Below, piece by piece: positions 36,801 through 48,636 of a DNA stretch of 64,000 bases; within the stretch, counting starts at the first letter, position 1, and each line of letters begins with the position of its first letter. The stretch is from positions 1-64,000 of the forward strand of contig NZ_JBDOQU010000004.1 of the NCBI RefSeq assembly GCF_039839375.1, read 5' to 3'. Origin of the DNA: JBDOQU01 sp039839375. GTDB taxonomy: Bacteria; Pseudomonadota; Alphaproteobacteria; DSM-16000; Inquilinaceae. The position numbers and the translations under genes are program-made. The notes under the pieces are model-generated. The model saw only the letters and a list, made by a program, of their open reading frames with translations, searched no databases and was not told where the DNA came from.

Positions 36801-37787
36801 GCAGCCGGGCGTCCACATCCGGATGGAGGCTCCGGATTCGCGGTTGGCGACCAGGGGCGCGATCGTCAGCTCCGTCAGGGCCTTCCATGCTTCCGGGTCG
36901 CGGAAGAAGGCGGTGACATTGATCATCAGATCCTTGACCAGCGCCGCGATCTCGGCGGGATCGTCGCGCAGGATGCGCAGATATTCGTCCAGGGTCTCGA
37001 CGTTCCTGAGGCCGAGCCGGCGGTGAACGCGCCGCCGGAGCGTGCTCTGCTTGTAGTTGCGGAAATCGTGGCCGCCCCGCGCGCGGAGGAGATCCAGCAC
37101 GCCCGCGATGCCGGCCTGTCCCTTCTTCGAGCCGTTGCCGATATCGCCCGGCGCGGCGATATAATCATGGCGAAGATAGCGAAGCAGGGCGGCCGGCATT
37201 TCCTCCGGGGCCATGATTTGGTCGGCCAGCTTCTCGGAGATCGCGCTTCGCGGCATCCCGTCGAATTTCGCGGTGTCGGGAGTCTGGACGAAGGCCATGC
37301 CGCCCTCCGCCCTGATCGCCTTCAGCCCTTCCGTGCCGTTGGTTCCCGTGCCGGACAGCACGATGGCGATCGATTTCTCCCGCCGGCTCTCCGCGATCGA
37401 CGCGAACAGCACGTCGACCGGACGCCGATGGCCGCGCGCCTCCGCCGGTTTCAGGAGATGAAGCGCCTCGTCGCCCACTTTCAGATAATAGTCGGGCGCG
37501 ATGACATAGACATGGTTCGGCGCGATCGACACGCCATCCTCCACCTGGACCACCGGCATGGCGGTGTGCCCGCTCAGCACGTGGGCCATATGGCTTTCGC
37601 GCGTCGGGTCCAGGTGCAGCACGATCACGAACGCCGCGCCGCTGTCGTCGGGCATCGCGTCGAAGAACCGGCCCAGCGCCTCGACGCCCCCCGCCGACGC
37701 GCCGATGCCGATGACGGGGGTCAGCGAAGCTGCCGCTACGTCTTCGCCGGCCTTGTCGTCGCGGATCTTCTCAACGTCGTCAGCCAT
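33828..37787 (-). CDS. CheB/CheR/PAS/HWE hybrid sensor kinase
   Basis: The 1319-residue cytosolic protein joins, in order: a CheB-like methylesterase (about residues 20-205, Ser31 in GASAGG, His58 in VLHLDP, but Asn150 where the catalytic Asp is expected), a CheR-type methyltransferase (about 235-485, SAM motif TPGCSTGQEAYSLA), a linker (about 500-660), a long coiled coil (about 660-745, repeated NEELQSTNEELE heptads), three PAS domains (about 748-850, 860-975, 985-1100), and an HWE-type kinase (His1114 in ELNHRVKN). Such proteins form a known family of adaptive or chemotaxis-like sensors. The coupled receiver gene is the likely target. Ligand unknown. Confidence 0.93.
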   Translation of the reverse strand: MADDVEKIRDDKAGEDVAAASLTPVIGIGASAGGVEALGRFFDAMPDDSGAAFVIVLHLDPTRESHMAHVLSGHTAMPVVQVEDGVSIAPNHVYVIAPDYYLKVGDEALHLLKPAEARGHRRPVDVLFASIAESRREKSIAIVLSGTGTNGTEGLKAIRAEGGMAFVQTPDTAKFDGMPRSAISEKLADQIMAPEEMPAALLRYLRHDYIAAPGDIGNGSKKGQAGIAGVLDLLRARGGHDFRNYKQSTLRRRVHRRLGLRNVETLDEYLRILRDDPAEIAALVKDLMINVTAFFRDPEAWKALTELTIAPLVANRESGASIRMWTPGCSTGQEAYSLAMLVTEQAELAGKRFDLKIFATDPQEDNLRQARDGVFPASAMAGFPPERLRRFFEKLDGSYQVRKELRDMIVFAPQDLLRDPPFSRLDLVSCRNLLIYLEPAAQQRIIALCHFALRQGGYLFLGNAETVGKHDELFETVSKKWRIYRRMGPTRHDIIDFPTRGGDRTAASDPDRPSAPEPAAPVADVARRALLERYAPASVLIDRKCRALYFHGRTGDYLEQPTGEPTKDLMAMAREGLVAKLRGAVREAMATNQPVATKALIRRNGRSCPVAVTVSPLPSSSRGGDLLVTFEEEKSNGGPAPAEDSGRRDPAEISSGERDLQEELSAVRAELQNTIEHLETANEELKASNEEATSMNEELQSTNEELETSKEELQSFNEELNTVNSQLQHKIGELENTTNDLNNLLAGSETATLFLDTDLRIKWFAPATRELFNLVSSDIGRSVADFARKFADEDLLRDAEAVLGKLTGIDAEVSSDSGRWYLRRMLPYRTRDNRIAGVVITFGDITERKQAADAVNEARIYSEAIVSTIRQPLLVLNGDLRVQSANSAFYDQFDAIRGETEGRLVYELGNGQWDIPRLRELLQDVLTHDQAVVDFEVEHDFTDLGRRCMLLNARRMARNGGRGELILLAIEDITERSGAEAAARRLAAIVSSSDDAVMSKDLEGVVTSWNDGARRLFGYEAEEIVGKSIMMLAPPELREEEAGILARLRRGEHIEHFETVRRRKDGSDVWVSLTISPLADARGAPIGGSTIARDMTERRQADKHRKILIDELNHRVKNSLAKVQAIATQTFGDSASLKEARAAFSSRLIALAKAHDLLTHDNWEGADLVNVVKDTIEPHDVGDRFRVGGPHIQLPPSAALAIAMALHELSTNAAKYGALSDDEGHVDISWRLDGRGQDRRLALRWTESGGPPVTPPARQGFGTRLIERALALELNGEVRVLYEPSGVVCAIDAPMPLDSIKMESHGDQDESRQPAYPDR

Positions 37788-37900
37788 GCCGATCCCGCCG
37801 GTGGAAGGGTGCGCCCGATATTGCTTATGGAGTCATGCGGCGTCGGACGCCCCAGACACAACAACATAGAGCGCCCGCCGGCACAATGTAGGTCGAATCG

Positions 37901-38374
37901 TCAGACGTACTGAATCTGGATGATCTCGTAGGATTTGCTGCCGTTGGGGGTCGTCACCTCGACCACGTCGCCGACGGCCTTGCCGATCAGGCCGCGGGCC
38001 AGCGGGGCGGTGACGGACAGGCGGCCGGCCTTGATGTCGCTCTCGTCCGCGCCGACGATCTGGTAGACCGCTTCCTCGTCGGTGTCCTCGTCGGCCAGTT
38101 TCACTGTCGCGCCGAACTTGACCACGTCGCCCGAAAGCTGGGACACGTCGATGACCTCCGCGCGGGAGATCTTGTCCTCAAGCTCCAGCACCCGGCCCTC
38201 GATGAAGCTCTGGCGCTCCCGCGCGGCGTGGTATTCGGCGTTCTCCGACAGGTCGCCATGCTCCCTGGCCTCGGCGATGGCCTTGATGATGGTAGGACGC
38301 TCGACGGTCTTCAGATGCTTCAGTTCTTCCTGAAGGCGAATATTGCCCGCCTGCGTCATGGGCACCTTTTCCAT
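37901..38374 (-). CDS. greA: Transcription elongation factor GreA
   Basis: GreA rescues backtracked RNA polymerase by stimulating transcript cleavage. The 157-residue protein shows the N-terminal coiled coil with the tip acidic pair in HGDLSENAEYHAA and the C-terminal FKBP-like domain (TPNGSKSYEI). Start is ATG 38374. It follows carB by 68 nt, the normal alphaproteobacterial order. Confidence 0.96.
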   Translation of the reverse strand: MEKVPMTQAGNIRLQEELKHLKTVERPTIIKAIAEAREHGDLSENAEYHAARERQSFIEGRVLELEDKISRAEVIDVSQLSGDVVKFGATVKLADEDTDEEAVYQIVGADESDIKAGRLSVTAPLARGLIGKAVGDVVEVTTPNGSKSYEIIQIQYV

Positions 38375-38442
38375 GCCTTACTACCTCTCGAGAGAATACA
38401 AACAACTGACCGGTCGGCCCGAACGCCGCCGGTTTCTGTCGG

Positions 38443-41694
<3,252 letters not shown>

Positions 41695-42078
41695 GGTTCC
41701 GCCGCGTCGGGACAGGGGAGGAGGCGGGCGCTCTTATAAAGAGGAGAACCGCCGGAGGGAAGCCGTCGGTCGAGAAAGCTGCCATGACGGTGAGTGTTCC
41801 TGGTCATGCCGGACGACGATCCGGCATCCACACGGTGTTGATGCCTGCTGAAAACGCACCCCATTCTTCGCCGTCGGCGAAGCGGTGAGGCCCTATGGAT
41901 TCCGCATCAAGTCCGGAATGACCAACAAAAACAACGTCATGCCGGACCACGATCCGGCATCCAGGCGCCTTGCCGGTGGAGGCATTCTCATTGGGTGGGG
42001 AAGGCCGAAGTGCGGGGCACCTGGATTCCCGGTCAAGCCGGGAATGACCGGGAAGATGGTGGCGCGCCGACCCAGGAC
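41695..42078. repeat. Intergenic repeats upstream of carB
   Basis: Two composite repeat units fill 41802-42049. Each has a hairpin at either end (ATGCCGGA/TCCGGCAT and ATTCCGGA or ATTCCCGG types), bounded by GGTCAT and ATGACC. No gene is seen. The carB promoter is presumably in 41695-41800. Confidence 0.82.
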
Positions 42079-42558
42079 CTATCGCCCGATCGGCAGGCCC
42101 GGCTGGTCCTTCACCTCTTCCATCACGACGTAGGTGTGGGTCTGGAGGATGCCGGGCAGCTTGGCCAGATAATCGCCCAGCAGCAGCCGGTAGGCGGCCA
42201 TGTCGGCGACCCGGACCTTGATCAGATAATCGAATCCGCCGGCGACCATATGGCATTCCAGCACCTGCGGCACATCCATGACGTCCTGCTTGAACCGCTC
42301 GAACACGTCGGGCGTGGTGCGGTCCAGCGTCACCTGGGCGAAGATCAGCAGCCCAGCCTCCAGCTTCGTGGGATCGAGGCGTGCGCGGTAGCCGAGGATA
42401 TAGCCGTCCCGCTCCAGCCGGCGGACCCGTTCCAGGCAAGGAGTGGGACTGAGATTGACCTTGCGCGAAAGGTCTACATTGGTGATCCGCCCGTCTTCCT
42501 GCAGGATGCGGAGGATCTTGCGGTCGATAGCGTCCAGCGCCCTGGCGGATGAGTCCAT
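42079..42558 (-). CDS. Lrp/AsnC-family regulator, probable PutR
   Basis: The 159-residue protein has an AsnC-type HTH (DAIDRKILRILQEDGRITNV, about residues 9-28, then SRKVNLSPTPCLERVRRLE) and a C-terminal RAM ligand-binding domain with MVAGGFDYLIKVRV. It is divergent from putA, so it probably activates proline use in response to proline, as PutR does in other alphaproteobacteria. Start ATG 42558 gives the normal family length; the longer frame to 42642 crosses the shared promoter. Confidence 0.9.
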   Translation of the reverse strand: MDSSARALDAIDRKILRILQEDGRITNVDLSRKVNLSPTPCLERVRRLERDGYILGYRARLDPTKLEAGLLIFAQVTLDRTTPDVFERFKQDVMDVPQVLECHMVAGGFDYLIKVRVADMAAYRLLLGDYLAKLPGILQTHTYVVMEEVKDQPGLPIGR

Positions 42559-42687
42559 GCAGGATTTTTCTCTAGGGAAACGAAATCGGGAAAAAGTTTC
42601 TGCCACGGAATCCGCAAGAACAGTACCTTCATCTTCGTGCAATCGAGGATATTCCAGCAGAATTTTCTACAGCCGGAGAGCCCGACC
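42559..42687. promoter_or_regulatory. Divergent putA / Lrp-type regulator control region
   Basis: A 129-nt AT-rich spacer between divergent starts holds A/T-rich tracts (GGGAAAAAGTTTC and AGAATTTTCT) of the kind bound by Lrp-like proteins. Assignment is by position only. Confidence 0.4.
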
Positions 42688-45600
42688 ATGCTGTTCGAAC
42701 AGCCGCCCGCCTCCCCCGATCCCGCCCGCGCCAGGGTCCGAGCCGCGCTGCGCATGGACGAGACGGAATGCGTGAACGCCCGCATCGCCGAGGCGGCGGT
42801 GACGGAGGCGGAGCGCCGCCGGATCGACGAGACGGCGCGCGGGCTGGTCGACGCGATCCGCAAGGGGCGGCGCAATCCCGGCGGCATCGACGCCTTCATG
42901 CAGGAATACGAGCTTTCGACCGAGGAAGGCGTCCTGCTGATGTGTCTGGCGGAGGCGCTGCTGCGCATTCCCGACGCCGCGACGGCCGACCGGCTGATCC
43001 GCGACAAGATCGGCGGCAAGAACTGGGAAAGCCATCTGGGCAATTCCGACAGCGTCTTCGTCAACGCCTCCACCTGGGCGCTGATGCTGACCGGCCGCAT
43101 CGTCGGGCCGGACGAGGCGACCGGCGGCAAGAGCTGGCAGGCCGGCCTGAGGCGCATGATCGGCAAGTCGGGAGAGCCGGTGATCCGCACGTCGGTCACC
43201 CGGGCGATGCGCATCCTGGGCAAGCAGTTTGTCATGGGCCGCACGATCGAAGAGGCGCTGGACCGCGCCCGGTCGGCGGAGAAGGGCGGCTATCGCCATT
43301 CCTACGACATGCTGGGGGAAGCGGCACGGACCATGGCCGACGCCGAGCGCTATTTCGACGCCTACGTCCAGGCGATCAAGGCGATCGGCGCGGCGGCGGC
43401 CGGGCGCGGGCCGATCGAGGCGCCCGGCATCTCGGTCAAGCTGTCGGCCCTGCATCCGCGATATGAGTTCGCCCAGACCGACCGGGTGATGGCGGAGCTG
43501 GTCCCGCGCCTGCGCAAGCTGTGCCTGCTGGCGGCGGAGGCCGATATCGGCCTCTGCGTCGATGCGGAGGAGGCCGACCGGCTGGACCTTTCCATGGACG
43601 TCATCGCCGCCATCTCCGCCGATCCGGTGCTGAAGGGCTGGGAGGGCTTCGGCCTTGCCATCCAGGCCTACCAGAAGCGCGCCCTGCCGTTGATCGACTG
43701 GCTGGCCGAACGGGCGCGCGCCGATGGCCGCCGGCTGATGGTCCGGCTGGTCAAGGGCGCCTATTGGGATACCGAGGTCAAGCTCGCCCAGGTGTCGGGC
43801 GTGGAGGGCTATCCGGTCTTCACCCGCAAGGTCTCGACCGACGTCTCCTACCTGGCCTGCGCCCGCAGGCTGCTGTCAGCGCCGGACGCCTTCTATCCCG
43901 CCTTCGCCACCCACAACGCCCATACCGTCGCCGCCGTGATGGCCTTTGCCGGCGACAACCGGCAGTTCGAATTCCAGCGCCTGCACGGCATGGGAGAACC
44001 GCTCCACGACCGGGTGGTGAGCCGCGACGGGCTCGGCCAGCCCTGCCGCATCTACGCCCCGGTCGGCAGCCATGAGGAGCTTCTGGCCTATCTGGTGCGC
44101 CGGCTGCTGGAGAACGGGGCCAACACCTCTTTCGTCAACCGCATTTCCGACGACACCCTGCCGGTCGACGCCATTGTCGCCGATCCGGCGGTGGAGGCGG
44201 CGCAACTGAAGGCGAAACCCCATCCGAAGATTCCGCTGCCGCCGGACCTCTACGGCGCGGCCCGCCGGAATTCCCGGGGGATCGACCTCAACGACCCGGC
44301 GACCCTCGCGCCGCTTGACGCGGCCATGTCGAAGGCCGCCGGCCGGACATGGAAGGCCGGCAAGGTGGGCAAGGAAAGACCCGTCGCTGATCCGTCCGAC
44401 CGCCGCCGCATCGTCGGCGCGGTCGCGGAAGCCTCGGCGGAAGATGCCGGCCGGGCGGTCGGCGCGGCGCTGGCCGCGCAGCCGGGCTGGGATTCGACGC
44501 CTGCTTCCCGCCGTGCGGAAATGCTGGAGCGCGCGGCCGATCTCTATGAGACGCATATGGCCGACCTGATGGCACTTGCGGTCAGGGAAGCCGGGAAGAC
44601 CGCCCCCGACGCCGTCGCGGAGGTGCGGGAGGCGGTCGATTTCCTGCGCTATTACGCGATGATGGCGCGGCGGGATTTCGCGGAGCCGGAGACCCTGCCC
44701 GGCCCGACGGGGGAGCGGAACGAACTTTCGCTGCACGGGCGGGGCGTCTTCGTCTGCATCAGCCCGTGGAACTTCCCGCTGGCCATCTTCACCGGCCAGG
44801 TCTCCGCCGCGCTGGCCGCCGGCAACGCCGTCATCGCGAAACCGGCCGAACAGACGCCGCTGATCGCGGCGGAGGCGGTGCGGCTGCTGCATGAGGCCGG
44901 CGTGCCGGCGGACGTGCTCCATCTGCTGCCGGGCGACGGCGCGACGGTCGGCGCGGCGCTGGTCGCCGACCCCCGCATCGGCGGTGTCGCCTTTACCGGC
45001 TCGACGGAGACGGCCCAGGCGATCCACCGGACGCTGGCGGAGAAGCAGGGCCCCATCGTGCCGCTGATCGCGGAGACGGGCGGCCAGAACGCCATGATCG
45101 TGGACAGTTCCGCCCTCCCCGAACAGGTGGTCCGCGACGTGCTGGCCTCGGGGTTCCAGAGCGCGGGTCAGCGCTGCTCCGCCCTTCGGGTGCTGTTCGT
45201 GCAGGAGGATGTGGCCGACGGGCTGGAAAAGATGCTGGCCGGCGCGATGGCGGAACTCCGCATGGGCGATCCGGGGCTGCTGAAGACCGACATCGGCCCC
45301 GTCATCGACGATGACGCGCTTAAGATGCTCCGCGACCATGCCGCCCGGATGGAGAAGGAGGGGAGGCTGATCGCCCGGACGCCGCTGCCGGAAGGGCTGG
45401 AGAACGGGACCTTCTTCGCGCCCGTGGCCTACGCCATCGACGGGCTGGATGTGCTGGAGCGGGAGGTGTTCGGCCCGGTCCTCCACGTCATCCGGTTCAA
45501 GGGCGACAGGCTGGATGCGGTGATCGACAGCATCAACGCCACCGGCTACGGCCTCACGCTGGGCATCCACAGCCGCATCGACGGGACGATCAGGCACATC

Positions 45601-45819
45601 CTGGACCGGGCGCGGGTCGGCAACATCTATGTCAACCGCAACCAGATCGGCGCGATCGTCGGCGTCCAGCCCTTCGGCGGCGAAGGCCTGTCCGGCACCG
45701 GCCCGAAAGCCGGCGGCCCCCACTACCTCCACCGCTTCGCGACCGAACGCTCCCTCTCCATCGACACCACCGCCGCCGGCGGCAACGCCGCCCTGATGGT
45801 GATGGAGGACGGCGCGTAG
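42688..45819 (+). CDS. putA: Bifunctional proline dehydrogenase / P5C dehydrogenase
   Basis: PutA oxidises proline to glutamate in two steps: a FAD proline dehydrogenase barrel (about residues 140-470) and an NAD+ aldehyde dehydrogenase (about 550-1030, with AGQRCSALRVLF catalytic Cys and Glu in ETGGQNAMIVDS). Length, 1043 residues, lacks the N-terminal ribbon-helix-helix DNA-binding domain of the E. coli type, so control comes from the divergent Lrp-type regulator. Start ATG 42688 (MLFEQPP) is preferred to an earlier in-frame ATG at 42637 that lies in the shared promoter. Confidence 0.96.
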   Translation: MLFEQPPASPDPARARVRAALRMDETECVNARIAEAAVTEAERRRIDETARGLVDAIRKGRRNPGGIDAFMQEYELSTEEGVLLMCLAEALLRIPDAATADRLIRDKIGGKNWESHLGNSDSVFVNASTWALMLTGRIVGPDEATGGKSWQAGLRRMIGKSGEPVIRTSVTRAMRILGKQFVMGRTIEEALDRARSAEKGGYRHSYDMLGEAARTMADAERYFDAYVQAIKAIGAAAAGRGPIEAPGISVKLSALHPRYEFAQTDRVMAELVPRLRKLCLLAAEADIGLCVDAEEADRLDLSMDVIAAISADPVLKGWEGFGLAIQAYQKRALPLIDWLAERARADGRRLMVRLVKGAYWDTEVKLAQVSGVEGYPVFTRKVSTDVSYLACARRLLSAPDAFYPAFATHNAHTVAAVMAFAGDNRQFEFQRLHGMGEPLHDRVVSRDGLGQPCRIYAPVGSHEELLAYLVRRLLENGANTSFVNRISDDTLPVDAIVADPAVEAAQLKAKPHPKIPLPPDLYGAARRNSRGIDLNDPATLAPLDAAMSKAAGRTWKAGKVGKERPVADPSDRRRIVGAVAEASAEDAGRAVGAALAAQPGWDSTPASRRAEMLERAADLYETHMADLMALAVREAGKTAPDAVAEVREAVDFLRYYAMMARRDFAEPETLPGPTGERNELSLHGRGVFVCISPWNFPLAIFTGQVSAALAAGNAVIAKPAEQTPLIAAEAVRLLHEAGVPADVLHLLPGDGATVGAALVADPRIGGVAFTGSTETAQAIHRTLAEKQGPIVPLIAETGGQNAMIVDSSALPEQVVRDVLASGFQSAGQRCSALRVLFVQEDVADGLEKMLAGAMAELRMGDPGLLKTDIGPVIDDDALKMLRDHAARMEKEGRLIARTPLPEGLENGTFFAPVAYAIDGLDVLEREVFGPVLHVIRFKGDRLDAVIDSINATGYGLTLGIHSRIDGTIRHILDRARVGNIYVNRNQIGAIVGVQPFGGEGLSGTGPKAGGPHYLHRFATERSLSIDTTAAGGNAALMVMEDGA

Positions 45820-45926
45820 GGGGCTAACCAAGAGCGTGACAGCGCGGCTCTAACAGGATAATATTCCTGCGATAATCTGGCCCAAGCCGACAAAAGCCTA
45901 CAAAAGCCCACATAAGAAAAAACCAC

Positions 45927-46024
45927 CCCTCACCCTCCCGCTTCGCGGGTCCCTCCCTCTCCCCTGAGGGGCGAGGGTGAAGTTGGTAGCCCTCGCCCCT
46001 CAGGGGAGAGGGTTGGGTGAGGGG
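45927..46024. repeat. 98-bp inverted-repeat element between putA and the GNAT gene
   Basis: Outer arms CCCCTCACCCT and GGGTGAGGGG enclose the inner perfect stem 45955-45977 / 45990-46012 (arms CCCTCTCCCCTGAGGGGCGAG...). The ends match those of a second copy at 52629-52726 in the opposite orientation; only the centre differs. Lying between convergent genes, it may act as a terminator. Confidence 0.8.
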
Positions 46025-46062
46025 CTTCGGTCGCGCCCTCCAGCATGACATTGTTTTTATTG

Positions 46063-46088
46063 GTCATTCTGGACTTGATCCAGAATCC
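46063..46088. repeat. Single GGTCATTC-type hairpin repeat
   Basis: The arms ATTCTGGA (46066-46073) and TCCAGAAT (46079-46086) flank the loop CTTGA. This is the same repeat family as elsewhere, but both arms have changed together. Confidence 0.8.
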
Positions 46089-46133
46089 ATAGGCCTTCGC
46101 CGTTGCACCGGCGGTGGCAGGCGTCTGCTCCGT

Positions 46134-46775
46134 CTACCGCAGCCGCCGCAATACCGGCAGCCGTCTTGCCGCCGTCGCGGGCTCGGCCGGCCTGGGCGTC
46201 GGGGCGTCCGGGTTGGTCAGGGCGGTCAGCACATGGTCGCGCCACGCGCCGTCTATGAACAGGTAGTCGCGGGCGAAGCCCTCGCGCTCGAAGCCCAGCT
46301 TCTCCAGCACCCTCGCGCTGCGGGCGTTCTCCGGCATGTGGTTCGCCATGATCCGGTGCAGGCCGAACTCCGCGAACATGAAGCCGATCGAAAGCCGCAG
46401 GGCCTCGACCATCAACCCCTCGCCCTGCCGCTCGCCGTCCAGGTGGTAGCCCAGATAGGCGGCCTGGAAGGGCCCGCGGATGATGTTGGAGAAATTGACC
46501 TGGCCGATGACGGCCGGCGGCTGCTCCCCGTCTTCATTGATGGGCCGGATCACCAGCCGGGCCGCCTGCTCCCGGTCGTAGAGCGCCCGCGCCGCGCCGG
46601 TCCATTGCCGCCAGTAGGAGAGGGTGTAGAACGCGTCGGACACCGGCGGCGACCAGGGAGCGAGATGATCCCGGTTGCGCCGCTGGAAGGCCAGCAGCGC
46701 CGTGGCGTCGCTCTCCCGCGCCAGGGCGACCGTGACGCGCTGTCCGGTCAGCAGGGGCGGGGGAGGCGGCGGCAT
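46134..46775 (-). CDS. GNAT N-acetyltransferase, RimJ/RimL type
   Basis: The 213-residue GNAT protein has an N-terminal LLTGQRVTVALARESD, a GYHLDGERQGEGLMVEAL acetyl-CoA site (about residues 119-136), and NARSARVLEKLGFEREG, as in ribosomal-protein alanine acetyltransferases. The extended Pro/Ala-rich tail (about 185-213) is unusual but plausibly disordered. It starts 13 nt after the carA stop, so the two are co-transcribed. Confidence 0.87.
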   Translation of the reverse strand: MPPPPPPLLTGQRVTVALARESDATALLAFQRRNRDHLAPWSPPVSDAFYTLSYWRQWTGAARALYDREQAARLVIRPINEDGEQPPAVIGQVNFSNIIRGPFQAAYLGYHLDGERQGEGLMVEALRLSIGFMFAEFGLHRIMANHMPENARSARVLEKLGFEREGFARDYLFIDGAWRDHVLTALTNPDAPTPRPAEPATAARRLPVLRRLR

Positions 46776-46788
46776 CCGGCCTCCGCTC

Positions 46789-47961
46789 TCAGCGGCCGGA
46801 ATCGATCAGGTCGGTGAACCGCTCGAACAGGTAATGGCTGTCCTGCGGGCCGGGGCTGGCTTCCGGGTGGTACTGGACGGAGAAGATCGGCCGGTCCTTC
46901 ACCCTGACGCCCTCGTTCGTGCCGTCGAACAGGGAGACATGGGTCACCTCGACCCCCTCCGGCAGGCTTTCGGGCAGCACGGCGAAGCCATGGTTCTGGC
47001 TGGTGATCTCCACCTTTCCGGTGGCGAGATCCTTGACCGGATGGTTCGCGCCGCGATGGCCGCGCGTCATCTTGCCCGTCCGCCCGCCCAGCGCGATGGA
47101 CAGGAGCTGGTGGCCCAGGCAGATGCCGAAGATCGGCTTGCCGCTGTCGATCAGCGCCTTGAGTGTCGGCACCGCGTATTCGCCGGTCGCCGCCGGATCG
47201 CCCGGCCCGTTGGACAGGAAGATTCCGTCCGGGTCGTGGCGCAGCACGTCCTCGGCCGTCGCGGTCGCCGGCACGACCGTCACCTCGCATCCCGCCGATG
47301 CCAGGCAGCGCAGGATGTTGCGCTTGGCGCCGTAATCGATGGCGACGACCTTCCGCGTCGGCGCTTCCTGGCGGCCATAGCCCGTCTCCAGCGCCCAGCG
47401 GGTCTCGTCCCATTTGTAGGTCTGGCGGCAGGAGACCTCCTTTGCCAGATCCATGCCCTCCAGCCCCGGCCAGCCTTCCGCCTTCCGGCGCAGCGCGTCG
47501 ATGTCGAACCTTCCGTCGGGCGCATGGGCGATGACGCCGTTGGGCGCGCCCAGATCGCGGATGCGGCGGGTCAGCTTGCGCGTGTCCACGCCGGCGATCC
47601 CGACCATGCCGTTGGCCTTCAGCCAGTCGTCGAAGGACCGGGTGGCGCGCCAGTTGGCCGGATCGGTGATGTCGGCCCGCAGCACCACGCCGCGCGCGGC
47701 CGGCGTCGTCGTTTCCGAATCCTCCACATTGGCGCCGACATTGCCGATATGGGGGAAGGTGAAGGTGATGATCTGGCCGGCGAAGGACGGATCGGTCAGC
47801 GATTCCTGATAGCCGGTCATGGAAGTGTTGAAGCAGACCTCGCCGACCGCGTCTCCGGCGGCCCCGACTCCGCGGCCCCAGAGCACCGTGCCGTCGGCCA
47901 GGACCAGCGCGCCCGTCGCGCCTTCGGGCGCGGGGTTGGAAGAGGTTTTTGGCTCGCTCAT
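46789..47961 (-). CDS. carA: Carbamoyl-phosphate synthase small subunit
   Basis: CarA is the glutaminase subunit that supplies ammonia to CarB. The 390-residue protein shows a class I glutamine amidotransferase domain with catalytic Cys in FGICLGHQL and the late His and Glu in QYHPEASPGP, plus an N-terminal CarA domain (NTSMTGYQE). Start ATG 47961 (MSEPKTSS); the longer upstream frame lacks homology. Divergent from yqeY, the common alphaproteobacterial order. Confidence 0.97.
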   Translation of the reverse strand: MSEPKTSSNPAPEGATGALVLADGTVLWGRGVGAAGDAVGEVCFNTSMTGYQESLTDPSFAGQIITFTFPHIGNVGANVEDSETTTPAARGVVLRADITDPANWRATRSFDDWLKANGMVGIAGVDTRKLTRRIRDLGAPNGVIAHAPDGRFDIDALRRKAEGWPGLEGMDLAKEVSCRQTYKWDETRWALETGYGRQEAPTRKVVAIDYGAKRNILRCLASAGCEVTVVPATATAEDVLRHDPDGIFLSNGPGDPAATGEYAVPTLKALIDSGKPIFGICLGHQLLSIALGGRTGKMTRGHRGANHPVKDLATGKVEITSQNHGFAVLPESLPEGVEVTHVSLFDGTNEGVRVKDRPIFSVQYHPEASPGPQDSHYLFERFTDLIDSGR

Positions 47962-48153
47962 CGCGGCTTGCCCTCGAATGGAAGAACTGTACATTTGCCG
48001 GGCGCGTGATAAAGCACGGATCGACGCGCGACGCCAGAGCCCTGGCTCATGGCTGCCCGGCGTCGGCCGGGAGGCAATCACCGGCTACGGCCCCGGCCCC
48101 GCGCCAATCGCGGCCGGCCGTCCAGCCGCATTTCATCCTTAGGAGACTCGCCC

Positions 48154-48609
48154 ATGATCCGGTCCCAACTCAATGAGGCGCTCAAGACCGCGATGAAGGA
48201 AAGGGACGGCGTCGCGACCTCGACCCTGCGGCTGATCCTGGCGGCGCTGAAGGACCGGGACATCGCGGCGCGCGGACGCGGCAACACCGAAGGGATCGAC
48301 GATACGGAGATCCTGTCCCTGCTGCAGACCATGATCAAGCAGCGGCGGGAATCCATCGTGCTCTATGAACAGGGCGGTCGGCTCGACCTGGCGGAGCAGG
48401 AGACCGAGGAGATCGCGGTGATCGAGAAGTTCCTGCCCCGCCAGATGTCCGAGGATGAGACGCGGCAGGCCGTCGACGCGGTCATCGCGGAGATCGGGGC
48501 CGCCGGCATCAAGGATATGGGCCGCACCATGACGGAGCTGCGCTCCCGCTATGCCGGCCGGATGGATTTCGGCAAGGCGAGCGGGCTGGTGAAGGCGACG
48601 CTGGGATAA
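48154..48609 (+). CDS. GatB/YqeY domain protein
   Basis: The 151-residue protein starts with MIRSQLNEALKTAMKERD and carries the YqeY helical domain (GatB_Yqey tail-like; IEKFLPRQMSEDETR and MGRTMTELRSRYAGRMD). The family may touch tRNA or glutamyl-tRNA amidotransferase, but its role is unproven. An AGGAG ribosome site lies before ATG 48154. It is the first gene of the yqeY-dnaG-rpoD run. Confidence 0.92.
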   Translation: MIRSQLNEALKTAMKERDGVATSTLRLILAALKDRDIAARGRGNTEGIDDTEILSLLQTMIKQRRESIVLYEQGGRLDLAEQETEEIAVIEKFLPRQMSEDETRQAVDAVIAEIGAAGIKDMGRTMTELRSRYAGRMDFGKASGLVKATLG

Positions 48610-48636
48610 GCTCCCGCTATCGATTAGAACCCTCCC

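Noticed and set aside
34971..37913. 980-codon open frame on the plus strand
   Set aside because: It lies antisense to the CheB/CheR/PAS/HWE kinase; high GC leaves long shadow frames. The product is Arg/Ala/Gly-rich without family motifs.
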